NCBI RefSeq assembly: GCF_024508275.1
Contig: NZ_CP101989.1
Span: 3,410,001 to 3,474,000 of the forward strand
Direction: 5' to 3'
Length of the DNA: 64,000 nucleotides
DNA from: Cellulomonas wangsupingiae
Lineage (GTDB): Bacteria; Actinomycetota; Actinomycetes; Actinomycetales; Cellulomonadaceae
Every line of letters starts with the position of its first letter. Within the stretch, counting starts at the first letter, position 1. The notes below the pieces were generated by a model. The model did no database searches, had not been told where the DNA came from, and was given only the letters and a program-made list of their open reading frames with translations. Of this stretch, positions 17,049 to 24,518 are shown one piece after another. The position numbers were made by a program, and so were the translations under genes.

Positions 17049-17128
17049 CGCAGGTCACATCGCGCGTTGCAAGGATTCAGCGGCGGAACCGAGCACCCGG
17101 GACCTGCGCCCCTGGTTCACTGCTCGTC

Positions 17129-17674
17129 GTGAACCCGACCCCCCGCCGCCTCCTGTCCGTCTCCGCCGTCGCCGTCGCGCTCGCCGCGACCCTCACCGGC
17201 TGCGGCTCCGTCCTCGACTCCGTGCTCGGGGACCAGCCCGAGGCCGCCCAGCGCGACGAGCCGGGCGGTGAGATCACCGCGTCGGCCGAGGCCGACGTGT
17301 TCAGCCTCCAGGTCGGCGACTGCCTCAACTACCTCGCGCTGTCCGAGGAGTCGACGGAGTTCTCCTCGCTCCCGACCGTCCCGTGCGCCGAGCAGCACGA
17401 CGCCGAGATCTACGCCGAGACGAACCTCACGAAGGAGCAGTACGAGGCCGACCTCGCGCTCGCCGACGACACCGAGACCCCGACGCACGCCGACCAGTTC
17501 TGCTACGACGCGTTCTCCGGCTTCGTCGGCACGTCGTACGAGGAGTCGACGCTCGACTACACCTACCTGTCCCCCACGCCGGAGGGCTGGGCGGGCGGTG
17601 ACGACGTCGTCCAGTGCCTCGTGCTGCACCTCGAGGGCGGGCTCACGGGGTCGATGCAGGGCACGGGCCTCTGA
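17129..17674 (+). CDS. Septum-formation-domain lipoprotein
   Basis: 181 residues. After a basic N terminus and hydrophobic stretch comes a lipobox (LTGC, Cys near residue 24), so the protein is exported and lipid-anchored. The mature region has the pattern of the actinobacterial Septum_form family: FSLQVGDCLNYL, VPCAEQHDAEIYAET and a late QFCYDAFSGFVG plus VVQCLVLH, giving conserved cysteines in pairs. The molecular role of the domain is not established beyond its name. GTG 17129 is the only start that gives a proper signal peptide. It follows the TIM-barrel gene by 80 bp and may have its own promoter. Confidence 0.82.
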   Translation: MNPTPRRLLSVSAVAVALAATLTGCGSVLDSVLGDQPEAAQRDEPGGEITASAEADVFSLQVGDCLNYLALSEESTEFSSLPTVPCAEQHDAEIYAETNLTKEQYEADLALADDTETPTHADQFCYDAFSGFVGTSYEESTLDYTYLSPTPEGWAGGDDVVQCLVLHLEGGLTGSMQGTGL

Positions 17675-17744
17675 CCCCTGGCGGCGCGCTGAGCCGCTCC
17701 AGCAGCACCTCCCGCGCCCCGGCGCCCGCGAGCGCGGCAGACGA

Positions 17745-17825
17745 CCGCCGAGCGCGGTACTCGTTTCCCCCGCGCTCGGTGGTCGAGTACCGCGCTCGGC
17801 GGGGTGGGGTGGGTGGGTGGGTGGG
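17745..17825. repeat. 19-bp inverted repeat of the GAGCGCGG family plus G-quadruplex-like run
   Basis: The left arm CCGCCGAGCGCGGTACTCG (17745-17763) is exactly complementary to the right arm CGAGTACCGCGCTCGGCGG (17784-17802). The 20-base centre contains a further CGCGCTCGGTGG copy. The right arm occurs unchanged at 52155-52173. Runs of three or four G separated by single T follow at 17801-17825, ending one base before the stop of the flavoprotein gene. The element separates two converging genes, so it can act as a bidirectional terminator. Confidence 0.88.
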
Positions 17826-19955
17826 TCAGAGGATGTTGCCGTGGTCGCGGAAGTCGCGCCACACGTTCTCGAAGAAGTCGTCGTCCTGCGGCAGCGGGCG
17901 GCGCGGGCGCCAGCGGAACACCGGGACGCCCGCGGGGTCGGCGCCGTCCCGCGGCACGACGGGCGCCCAGGTCGGGCCGTCGTCCGTGGCCGGGACGCCG
18001 CCGCCCGGGGCGACCCACGCGGTCTCCTGGACCTCGTCGTCGAGCGCCCCGCCGTCCAGGCGGAAGCGGTAGAGGTCCGGCAGGTCGAGCTCGCGCGCGG
18101 CGTCGGGCCCGTGCCCGACGAGCGGCAGGTCGCCGTCGGCGTCGGTGCACAGGACCGACCCGCGCGAGCGCCCGCCGTGCGCGACGTAGTCGGCCATCGC
18201 CGACAGGTACACGTACGCGCTGGTGAGGATGTCGCGGACGAGGAACGTGCGGTCGACCGCACGGCGTGACGCGGCGTCGGCGGTCACGAGGTCCTCGTAG
18301 CCCGTGAGCCACGCGTGCACCTGGTCGAGCGCCTCGCGGACCGACCGCGCGGACCGCACGGGCCCGGCCTTCTCGCTCATGAGCCGCTGCACGCCGCGCA
18401 GGAGGTCGCCGGTGTTGTCGGGCACGCCGGCGGCGGCCCGGGCCGTGGCGCGGGCGGTCAGGTCGAGCGCGGCGTCCAGCACGGGTGCGGCGGCCGCGGC
18501 GAACGTGCGCTCGTCCACGGGGTCGTCGTCGCGACGGGCCGCGATGTACTGCGCCGCGCGCGTGGCGCCCACCTGGCCGCTGTTGAGGGCGGCACCGCCG
18601 GGCCGGTACACGCCGTGCGCGCCGGCGGCCTCGCCCACGGGGAAGAGCCCGGCGACGTTCGACTGCCACCACGCGTCCACGACCAGGCCGCCGTTGTTGT
18701 GCTGCGCGCAGACGTCGACCTCGAGCAGGTCGGTCTCCAGGTCCACGCGGGGGTTGCGGTCCAGGTAGAACCGGTACGCGGGCTCGTTCATGCGGCGCAG
18801 CCGCTGGATCGGCGTCCCGGACAGGACGTCCGCGCGCTCCAGGTACGCGTACGCCTCGGGGCTCAGCGCGCTCGCGTCGAAGTCGTCGCGGACGGGGTTG
18901 CGACGGAAGTCGAGGAACACGCGCCGGCCACGCAGCACGGTCTCGCGGTGGACGAGCAGGTCGATCAGCGACGACCCGTCGCGGGCCTTGCGGATGTCGA
19001 ACGGCCACTGGTAACCCTTGAGGAACACGAGGGTCGCCAGCCGCCCGTAGTCCGGCACCGCCTCGCTGAGGAACTCCCGCTCGTCGCCGCCGTCCGCGTC
19101 CGTCGAGACGAACCGGGGCACGACCTGCATGTACGTGCCCGAGACGTTCCACCGCGGCTTGGTCGAGGCCAGGCCGAACTGCCACTCGGTGAGGTTCTTG
19201 CCGTGCACGCCGGCGCGGTACGCCGCTCCCGACGCCCCCCACTGGCCGTGCGGGAACACGCGCGTGGCGTACATGCCCGCGGGTCCGCCGGTCGCGTACA
19301 CGAGGTTGGTGCAGCGGAACAGCAGCCACGGGCACGCGGCGCCGTCGTGCGGGACGTCGGTGCGCAGGACGAGGAGGCCGACGACGCGACGCGCGCCCGG
19401 CCCGCCGGCCGGGTCCGGGGCCGTGACGACGTCGACGACGCGGCACCCGTCGAGGACCCGCGTGCCGTCCCGCCGCACCTTGGCCTCGAGCTTCTCGACC
19501 ATGGTCCGGCTCGTGTACGGCCCGACGGACGTGGCGCGGCGGCGCGGGTCGTGGTCGGTCTTGTAGCCGATGAACTCCCCGAACCGGTTCTGCGGGAACG
19601 GCACCCCCAGGTCGACCAGGTGCAGGAACCCGCGGGCCGACAGCGCCGCCTCGGCCAGCGCGTTGTCGCCGTCCATCGCGCCGCCGTCGTACAGCGTCCG
19701 TGCCATCTCGTGCACGGAGTCGTCGTCGCCGCCGGACAGCGTGAGCTTGTAGTACGTCTGCTTGTCGGACCCGGCGTTGCGCGACGCGCCGGCGTGGATC
19801 TTGTCGGCCACCATGACGACGTCCCGGTGGCCGAGCTGCACGAGCCGGTCGGCGGCGCAGTACCCGGCCGACCCGGTCCCGACGACGACGGTGCGCGCGG
19901 TGACGACGGGCACGTCGTGGCCGCCGATGCGCAGGGTCCGCGGGTCGTGGGTCAT
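17826..19955 (-). CDS. FAD-dependent oxidoreductase, fumarate reductase/succinate dehydrogenase flavoprotein type
   Basis: 709 residues. The dinucleotide-binding motif TVVVGTGSAGYCAADRL starts near residue 21. The middle has LVYATGGPAGMYATRVFP, and the FAD/substrate-domain motifs HNNGGLVVDAWWQSNVAGLFPVGEAAG and GGAALNSGQVGATRAAQ follow. The roughly 130-residue C-terminal part ends in an acidic and aromatic tail that I cannot match to a known domain. Relatives transfer hydride between FAD and alkenes, keto-steroids or acids. It is read with the SDR gene 26 bp upstream under a promoter carrying the same LacI operator as the opposing Gfo/Idh operon, suggesting a shared pathway. No signal peptide or membrane anchor is seen. 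Substrate unknown. Confidence 0.85.
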   Translation of the reverse strand: MTHDPRTLRIGGHDVPVVTARTVVVGTGSAGYCAADRLVQLGHRDVVMVADKIHAGASRNAGSDKQTYYKLTLSGGDDDSVHEMARTLYDGGAMDGDNALAEAALSARGFLHLVDLGVPFPQNRFGEFIGYKTDHDPRRRATSVGPYTSRTMVEKLEAKVRRDGTRVLDGCRVVDVVTAPDPAGGPGARRVVGLLVLRTDVPHDGAACPWLLFRCTNLVYATGGPAGMYATRVFPHGQWGASGAAYRAGVHGKNLTEWQFGLASTKPRWNVSGTYMQVVPRFVSTDADGGDEREFLSEAVPDYGRLATLVFLKGYQWPFDIRKARDGSSLIDLLVHRETVLRGRRVFLDFRRNPVRDDFDASALSPEAYAYLERADVLSGTPIQRLRRMNEPAYRFYLDRNPRVDLETDLLEVDVCAQHNNGGLVVDAWWQSNVAGLFPVGEAAGAHGVYRPGGAALNSGQVGATRAAQYIAARRDDDPVDERTFAAAAAPVLDAALDLTARATARAAAGVPDNTGDLLRGVQRLMSEKAGPVRSARSVREALDQVHAWLTGYEDLVTADAASRRAVDRTFLVRDILTSAYVYLSAMADYVAHGGRSRGSVLCTDADGDLPLVGHGPDAARELDLPDLYRFRLDGGALDDEVQETAWVAPGGGVPATDDGPTWAPVVPRDGADPAGVPVFRWRPRRPLPQDDDFFENVWRDFRDHGNIL

Positions 19956-19981
19956 CGCCGCCTCGCTGCCGGTGGGGCCGG

Positions 19982-20776
19982 TCACAGGACCGGGATGTGC
20001 AGGCCGCCGTCGACGTGGAACACCTCGCCGGTGGAGTACGGGGTCCGGCCCGAGGCCAGGAGCGACACCGCCGCCGCGACGTCCGCGGGGCGGCCCCAGC
20101 GGTTGACCGGGGCGAGGCCGTCGGCGAGCAGCGCGTCGTACTTCTCCGTGACGCCGGCCGTCATGTCGGTGGCGATGACGCCGGGGCGCACCTCGTGGAC
20201 CACGATGCCCTCGGGGCCGAGGCGCGCGGCCCACAGCTGCGTGGCCATGGCGACGCCGGCCTTGGAGACGCAGTAGTCCCCGCGGTCGGTCGAGACCGTC
20301 GTGGCGGAGACCGACGAGACGTTGACGATCGTGGCGACGGGCCCGGCCGGCGGCTCCGGCAGCGCGTCGAGCGGGCCGCGCAGCTCGACGACGCGCCGCG
20401 CGAACTCCTGGGTGAGGAAGTACGGGCCGCGCAGGTTGATGCCCAGCACGCGGTCGAACGACTCGGTGGTCGCGTCGAGCAGGTCGGCGCGCACCGTGGG
20501 GGCGACGCCGGCGTTGTTGACCAGCACGTCCAGGCGGCCCCACGCGTCGACGGCGTCGTCGACGTAGCGGCGGTGGTCGTCGAGGTCGGCGACGGACCCG
20601 CGCACGTACCGGACCAGCGTGGGGTCGCCGGCGGCGGCGCGCAGCTCGGCCAGGACGTCGGCGGGCTCCTCGCGCGTCGCGAGGATGCCGACGGCGAACC
20701 CGTCGGCGACCAGGCGCCGGCTGATGCCGAGGCCGATCCCGCGGTTGCCTCCGGTGACGAGTGCGACGGGGGGCAT
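19982..20776 (-). CDS. Short-chain dehydrogenase/reductase (FabG-like)
   Basis: 264 residues. Classical SDR signatures: nucleotide-binding TGGNRGIG at the N terminus, NNAG in LVNNAGVAP, catalytic Ser in NVSSVS, and YxxxK in DYCVSKAG, then the VRPGVIATDM block and a GEVFHVDGG C terminus. It reduces or oxidises a carbonyl/alcohol with NAD(P)H; FabG-like annotation does not imply fatty-acid synthesis, and many such enzymes act on sugars. ATG 20776 has an AGGAAGG ribosome site. It is the first gene of a two-gene operon with the large flavoprotein, and the LacI-type operator at 20843-20856 lies 67 bp upstream. Confidence 0.92.
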   Translation of the reverse strand: MPPVALVTGGNRGIGLGISRRLVADGFAVGILATREEPADVLAELRAAAGDPTLVRYVRGSVADLDDHRRYVDDAVDAWGRLDVLVNNAGVAPTVRADLLDATTESFDRVLGINLRGPYFLTQEFARRVVELRGPLDALPEPPAGPVATIVNVSSVSATTVSTDRGDYCVSKAGVAMATQLWAARLGPEGIVVHEVRPGVIATDMTAGVTEKYDALLADGLAPVNRWGRPADVAAAVSLLASGRTPYSTGEVFHVDGGLHIPVL

Positions 20777-20842
20777 CGGTGCCTTCCTGGGTCGGGCCGA
20801 CGGTGGCCAGGGGCTCGATCGTCGCACGTCCGAGCGGACCGA

Positions 20843-20856
20843 GGCAAGCGCTTTCC
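20843..20856 (-). promoter_or_regulatory. LacI-type operator upstream of the SDR/flavoprotein operon
   Basis: GGCAAGCGCTTTCC on the plus strand, read as GGAAAGCGCTTGCC toward the SDR gene. It has one mismatched pair and matches the operators at 14842 and 49170. It lies upstream of ATG 20776 and 33 bp before the short ORF preceding the AEC transporter gene, so it might affect both directions. Confidence 0.7.
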
Positions 20857-20888
20857 TTCTCGACGGCGGGTCGTGCGAGGATCTGGGG

Positions 20889-20930
20889 GTGAGCAGCGCG
20901 CACCCGACGTCCGACGCGCGCCGGCACTGA
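20889..20930 (+). CDS. Possible 13-residue leader peptide overlapping the AEC transporter start
   Basis: GTG at 20889 lies seven bases after GAGGA and opens a 13-codon frame ending in TGA at 20928-20930, which overlaps the transporter ATG as TGATG. The peptide (VSSAHPTSDARRH) has no attenuation-type run of one amino acid. It could couple translation of the transporter, which has no good ribosome site of its own, or it may be chance in high-GC DNA. Confidence 0.3.
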   Translation: MSSAHPTSDARRH

Positions 20931-21892
20931 TGGGCGCCGTCCTCACCGCGCTGGGCACCATGGGCGCCGTCGTCGCGCTCGGCTGGGTGCTCGGTCGACG
21001 GCGCGTCCTCGGCGACCGGGCGGCCCTCGTCCTCGCGCGGGTCGTGTTCGCCGTGGCCGCGCCCGCCCTGCTGCTGTCCACCGTGGCGCACGCCGACCTG
21101 CACGTGCTGGTCTCGCGCACCGCCGTCGTGACCTGGACGTGCACGGCGACCGTCGCGGCGCTCGCCGCCGTCGTGCTGCGGCTCGTCCGGCACCGGTCCG
21201 CCGCCGACGTCACCGTCGGCACGCTGGCCTCGTCGTACGTCAACGCCGGCAACATCGGCCTGCCGCTCGCCGTGTACCTCCTGGACGACCCCGTGGCCGT
21301 CGTCCCGACGCTGCTCTTCCAGCTGCTCGTGCTCGCACCGGTGGCCTTCACGACGCTCGACGCGCACGCCGCCCGCGAGTGCGCCCGGGCCGCCGGCACC
21401 CCGGCCGTCGCCGTGCCGACCGGCCTGCGTGTGACCGCGGTCGTGCGCCGCACGCTGACGAACCCGATCATCGTCGGCACCCTGACCGGCCTGGTCCTCG
21501 CCGCCCTGCCCTGGTCCCTGCCCGAGGTGGTGTACGAGCCGTTCCGCCTGGTCGGGGCGTCGGCGGCGCCGCTCGCGCTCCTGACGTTCGGCATGTCGTT
21601 GGCTGTCCCGCGCACGCCGGGCGGCGCGGCCCCCCGGGGCGACCTGGCGCTGGTCGTCGGCCTGCGGTCGGTCGTGCACCCCGTGCTCACGTGGGGCGTC
21701 GGGACGGCGCTCGGCCTGCCCGCGCCCGCCCTGCTCGCGGTCGTCGCGATGGCCGCGCTGCCCACCGCGCAGAACGTGCTCGTGTACGCGATGCAGTACC
21801 GCCACGGCGAGGCGCTCGCCCGCGACGCCGGGCTGCTCACGACGATCCTGTGCGTCCCGGTCCTGCTGGTGGTCGCGGCGGCGCTGGGCTGA
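20930..21892 (+). CDS. AEC-family (auxin efflux carrier-like) transporter
   Basis: 320 residues with about ten hydrophobic helices in two halves. Helix 1 is GAVLTALGTMGAVVALGWVL; the conserved family signature SSYVNAGNIGLPLAVYLL lies in the first half; TNPIIVGTLTGLVLAALPW opens the second half, and PTAQNVLVYAMQY the fourth-quarter helix break. AEC proteins export or take up small organic acids such as malate or malonate. ATG 20930 is chosen because it starts the first helix; a 13-codon ORF overlaps it as TGATG. It is divergent from the SDR/flavoprotein operon, so the substrate may be an acid from that pathway; this is inference. Confidence 0.88.
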   Translation: MGAVLTALGTMGAVVALGWVLGRRRVLGDRAALVLARVVFAVAAPALLLSTVAHADLHVLVSRTAVVTWTCTATVAALAAVVLRLVRHRSAADVTVGTLASSYVNAGNIGLPLAVYLLDDPVAVVPTLLFQLLVLAPVAFTTLDAHAARECARAAGTPAVAVPTGLRVTAVVRRTLTNPIIVGTLTGLVLAALPWSLPEVVYEPFRLVGASAAPLALLTFGMSLAVPRTPGGAAPRGDLALVVGLRSVVHPVLTWGVGTALGLPAPALLAVVAMAALPTAQNVLVYAMQYRHGEALARDAGLLTTILCVPVLLVVAAALG

Positions 21893-21908
21893 TCACGCCG
21901 GCGGGACG

Positions 21909-22952
21909 TCACCCGGTGCGCCGCCGCCGCCACGCCTCGTCGAACACCGCGTGCCACGCGTCGGGCGCCGCCGACGGCGCCCAGACCAGCAATCGCCCGT
22001 CGACGTCGACCACCGCCCACGCCCCACGCGGCACGCCGTGCCGCGCACGACGCACGCGGACCAGCCGGACCCCCGGCTGCCCGGAGCGCGCCAGGCAGCC
22101 GTTCCACGCCTCGGCGAGGACCAGGGCGGCGGTGACCTCCTCGACCGACCAGCCGAACGCGCCACGCCGCATGCGGCCGCGGCGGAACAGGCGCACCGAG
22201 GCGACGCCCAGGACCGTCACGAGAGCGATCCAGGCCACGGTCCCGAAGAGCATGTCGGCGGTGCTGTCGGCCTCCGCCAGTACGAGGAGACCGGCGGTGG
22301 CGCACAGGACGGCCCCCACCCACAGCAGGACGCCGCTGACGCGTCCGCCCGCGCCGCTCGCCCAGAGCGCGGCGGGCAGGACGTACAGGTACCCGAATGT
22401 CGCCGCGGCACCGAGCACCGCGCCGGATCCCACCTGGGCGTCGACCACGCCGGCCGCGACCACGAGCGCCGCGCCGCCGGCCCCCCACGCACGCGCCCGG
22501 GGCGTCAGCGGCGGCAGCGGGCGGCGCGAGACGAGGACGTGGCGCGGTGGCAGCGTCCGCGGGTGCCGGGCGGCCGGTCCCCGTGGCGGCGGGGCGTCGG
22601 GGTCGTAGGGCCCGTAGGGACCCGCGCCGTCGGGATCGGAGAAGTCCGCCGCGTCGGCGTCCGCCGCGGCCACGGGGTCCTCGCCCAGCGGGACGTCGTG
22701 CCCCCATGCGAGCCCGTCCCACGGGTCGCGCGCCACACCGGCGAGCTCGGCGTCGTGGGCTGCCCGCCGCTCCGCGTCGCCCAGCACGTGCCAGGCGAGC
22801 TCCGCTGCGGCGAACTCGTCCTGGTCACCGCCGAGGTCCGGGTGGGTCCGCCGGGCGGCCCGCCGGTAGGCAGCCCGAAGCTCCTCACGCGTCGCGTCAG
22901 GAGCCACACCCAGGACCGCGTAGTGGTCGGTCCGATCCGCGTGCGACGTCAC
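21909..22952 (-). CDS. Membrane-anchored J-domain protein
   Basis: 347 residues. The J domain is at residues 10-65 with YAVLGVAPDATREELRAAYR and the HPD tripeptide at 37-39 that activates DnaK ATPase. Then comes an Asp/Pro-rich linker to about 130, four to five hydrophobic segments between about 150 and 250, and a C-terminal cytoplasmic-looking region of about 95 residues with no recognised domain. No zinc-finger or client-binding domain of DnaJ is present, so it is a type III J protein that may recruit DnaK to the membrane. GTG 22952 overlaps the stop of the upstream unknown gene (GTGA). It converges on the AEC transporter gene with a 16-bp gap. Confidence 0.85.
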   Translation of the reverse strand: MTSHADRTDHYAVLGVAPDATREELRAAYRRAARRTHPDLGGDQDEFAAAELAWHVLGDAERRAAHDAELAGVARDPWDGLAWGHDVPLGEDPVAAADADAADFSDPDGAGPYGPYDPDAPPPRGPAARHPRTLPPRHVLVSRRPLPPLTPRARAWGAGGAALVVAAGVVDAQVGSGAVLGAAATFGYLYVLPAALWASGAGGRVSGVLLWVGAVLCATAGLLVLAEADSTADMLFGTVAWIALVTVLGVASVRLFRRGRMRRGAFGWSVEEVTAALVLAEAWNGCLARSGQPGVRLVRVRRARHGVPRGAWAVVDVDGRLLVWAPSAAPDAWHAVFDEAWRRRRTG

Positions 22953-23719
22953 GGCAGCACGTGCGCGGAGGGGTTGTCCACGTCGGGGCCCAGGTCGAGC
23001 GCGTGCTGCTCGACGAACCAGGGCGTGCGGGCCAGCGCGTCGGCTCGCGCAGCACGCGGTCCGGACGCCGTCGCGAGCCGGCGCGTCGCCCGCACGACCA
23101 CCGCACGGACCGCGTCGGCTCGCAGCACCGTGACCGTCTGCGCGAGCGGGCCGCCGGACCGCTGCTCCTGGACGATGTCACCGACGTACCACCCGGCGAC
23201 GGGGACGAGCGCGCGCATGCCGGCCCGCACGGCGGCCGGCAGGTAGGCGGACGCGCTCGCGCCCGTCGTGCCCTCGTCGGCCACGTCGGCCGTCCGCCCC
23301 TCGTCGTCCGCACCTCCCGCCGGGTCGGCAGCGATGTCCGCGCCGACGATGCCCTCGCGTCGTCGCACCCGACCCACGACCGACCGCCGATCGTGCCCGA
23401 CCGCCCGCCAGGGGCCCGCCAGGGGCACGCGGTCCCCGTCACGTCGGGGGCGCAACGGGCGGGTCACCGCCACGGTGTGCACGCAGTCCTCGAATGCCCG
23501 CCAGGCGAACCCGTGCTGCGTGTCACCGTCGTCCCACGCCACGACGGCGCACTCCGCCACGAGAGGCGTGAACGAGGTTGCCGACGCGCGGAGGTCCTGC
23601 GGCAGATCCGCCCATCGCAGCGGTACGCCGTCGAACGCGACCCGCGCGGTGCTCACCGCCGGGCGACCCGCGCGATGCCGGGCGAGCGCACCGGTGCCAC
23701 GCCGGACGAGCTCACTCAC
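22949..23719 (-). CDS. Protein of unknown function, coupled to the J-domain gene
   Basis: 256 residues from GTG 23719. Not recognised. Visible features: basic N terminus, a VAFDGVPLRWADLPQDLR segment, a conserved-looking ECAVVAWDDGDTQHGFAWRA strand pair, an acidic low-complexity stretch around residues 145-165, and a C-terminal alpha/beta region with QTVTVLRADAVRAVVVRATRR. No signal peptide or membrane segment. Its stop overlaps the J-domain gene start (GTGA), so the products are made together and this protein may be the client or partner of the J protein. GC3 is like the neighbours and there is no sign of transfer. Confidence 0.7.
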   Translation of the reverse strand: MSELVRRGTGALARHRAGRPAVSTARVAFDGVPLRWADLPQDLRASATSFTPLVAECAVVAWDDGDTQHGFAWRAFEDCVHTVAVTRPLRPRRDGDRVPLAGPWRAVGHDRRSVVGRVRRREGIVGADIAADPAGGADDEGRTADVADEGTTGASASAYLPAAVRAGMRALVPVAGWYVGDIVQEQRSGGPLAQTVTVLRADAVRAVVVRATRRLATASGPRAARADALARTPWFVEQHALDLGPDVDNPSAHVLP

Positions 23720-23865
23720 GTTCGACCTCCGCTCCGGGCTGCGGCGCGGCCGTGAGCGCACGACCGACCTGTGGGACGCATCGGCATCGAGACCGGGCCG
23801 GATGAGCCCCGGCGGCCGTCAGGCGACCCGCGCGCTGTCGCGCAGACACCGTCTCGCGAGAACGG

Positions 23866-24453
23866 TCAGGCCTCGACCCGGCGCGGGCGGGCGCGCACGT
23901 GCATGCGCTCGCCCTGGGGGCCGTACAGGGCGAGCACCTCGGTCGGCGCGTCCGACACGTTGCCGAGCCAGTGCGGCACCCGGGTGTCGAACTCGGCGGC
24001 CTCGCCGGCGACGAGGTCCAGCGCGCGACCGCCGAGGACGAGCCGCAGCGTCCCCGTCAGCACGTAGACCCACTCGTACCCGTCGTGCACGCGCGGCTCG
24101 CCGACCTCGGGGGGCGTCCGCGGCGGGTAGGACATGCGGTACGAGCGCGGCCCTTCGCTGCGGCGGCTCAGCGGGACGTACGTGACGCCGTGCCGGACCG
24201 TCGGGTGCGGCGGGACCCGCGGGTCGTCGCCCGCGGGCGCGTCGACCAGCTCGTCGATCGTCACCTCGTGCAGGCGCGCGAGCGGGAGCAGGTGCTCGAT
24301 CGTCGGGCGGCGCACGCCGGACTCGAGCCGCGACAGCGTGCTCACGGAGATCCCGGTGGCCGCGGCCACGTCGGCGAGCGTCGCTCCGCGCTGCTCGCGC
24401 AGCGCACGCAGCCGGGGCCCCACCGCGCCGAGCGCCGCCCGCAGGTCGTCCAT
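23866..24453 (-). CDS. XRE-family regulator with cupin domain
   Basis: 195 residues from ATG 24453. The N-terminal Cro/C1 helix-turn-helix spans about residues 14-68 (RLRALREQRGATLADVAAAT, then GISVSTLSRLESGVRRPTIE). A cupin beta-barrel follows from about residue 110 with HDGYEWVYVLTGTLRLVLGG and a paired EFDTRVPHWLGN strand. XRE-cupin proteins regulate small-molecule stress or amino-acid/sugar genes with the ligand bound in the barrel. It is divergent from a thioredoxin-reductase-like gene 65 bp away, and palindromes in that gap are the likely operator. Ligand unknown. Confidence 0.92.
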   Translation of the reverse strand: MDDLRAALGAVGPRLRALREQRGATLADVAAATGISVSTLSRLESGVRRPTIEHLLPLARLHEVTIDELVDAPAGDDPRVPPHPTVRHGVTYVPLSRRSEGPRSYRMSYPPRTPPEVGEPRVHDGYEWVYVLTGTLRLVLGGRALDLVAGEAAEFDTRVPHWLGNVSDAPTEVLALYGPQGERMHVRARPRRVEA

Positions 24454-24461
24454 GCCCCCAT

Positions 24462-24491
24462 TTGCCACGACGGCAACTCGGGTTGTCAACC
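24462..24491. promoter_or_regulatory. Operator candidates between the XRE-cupin gene and its divergent partner
   Basis: An inverted repeat TTGCC-ACGAC-GGCAA (24462-24476) and a palindrome GGTTGTCAACC (24481-24491) lie side by side in the 65-bp divergent gap. The distance between their centres is about 17 bp. This is consistent with binding by the XRE regulator, with repression of both genes. Confidence 0.55.
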
Positions 24492-24518
24492 GGACGGCGC
24501 GCGCGCAGGCTTCGGAGC

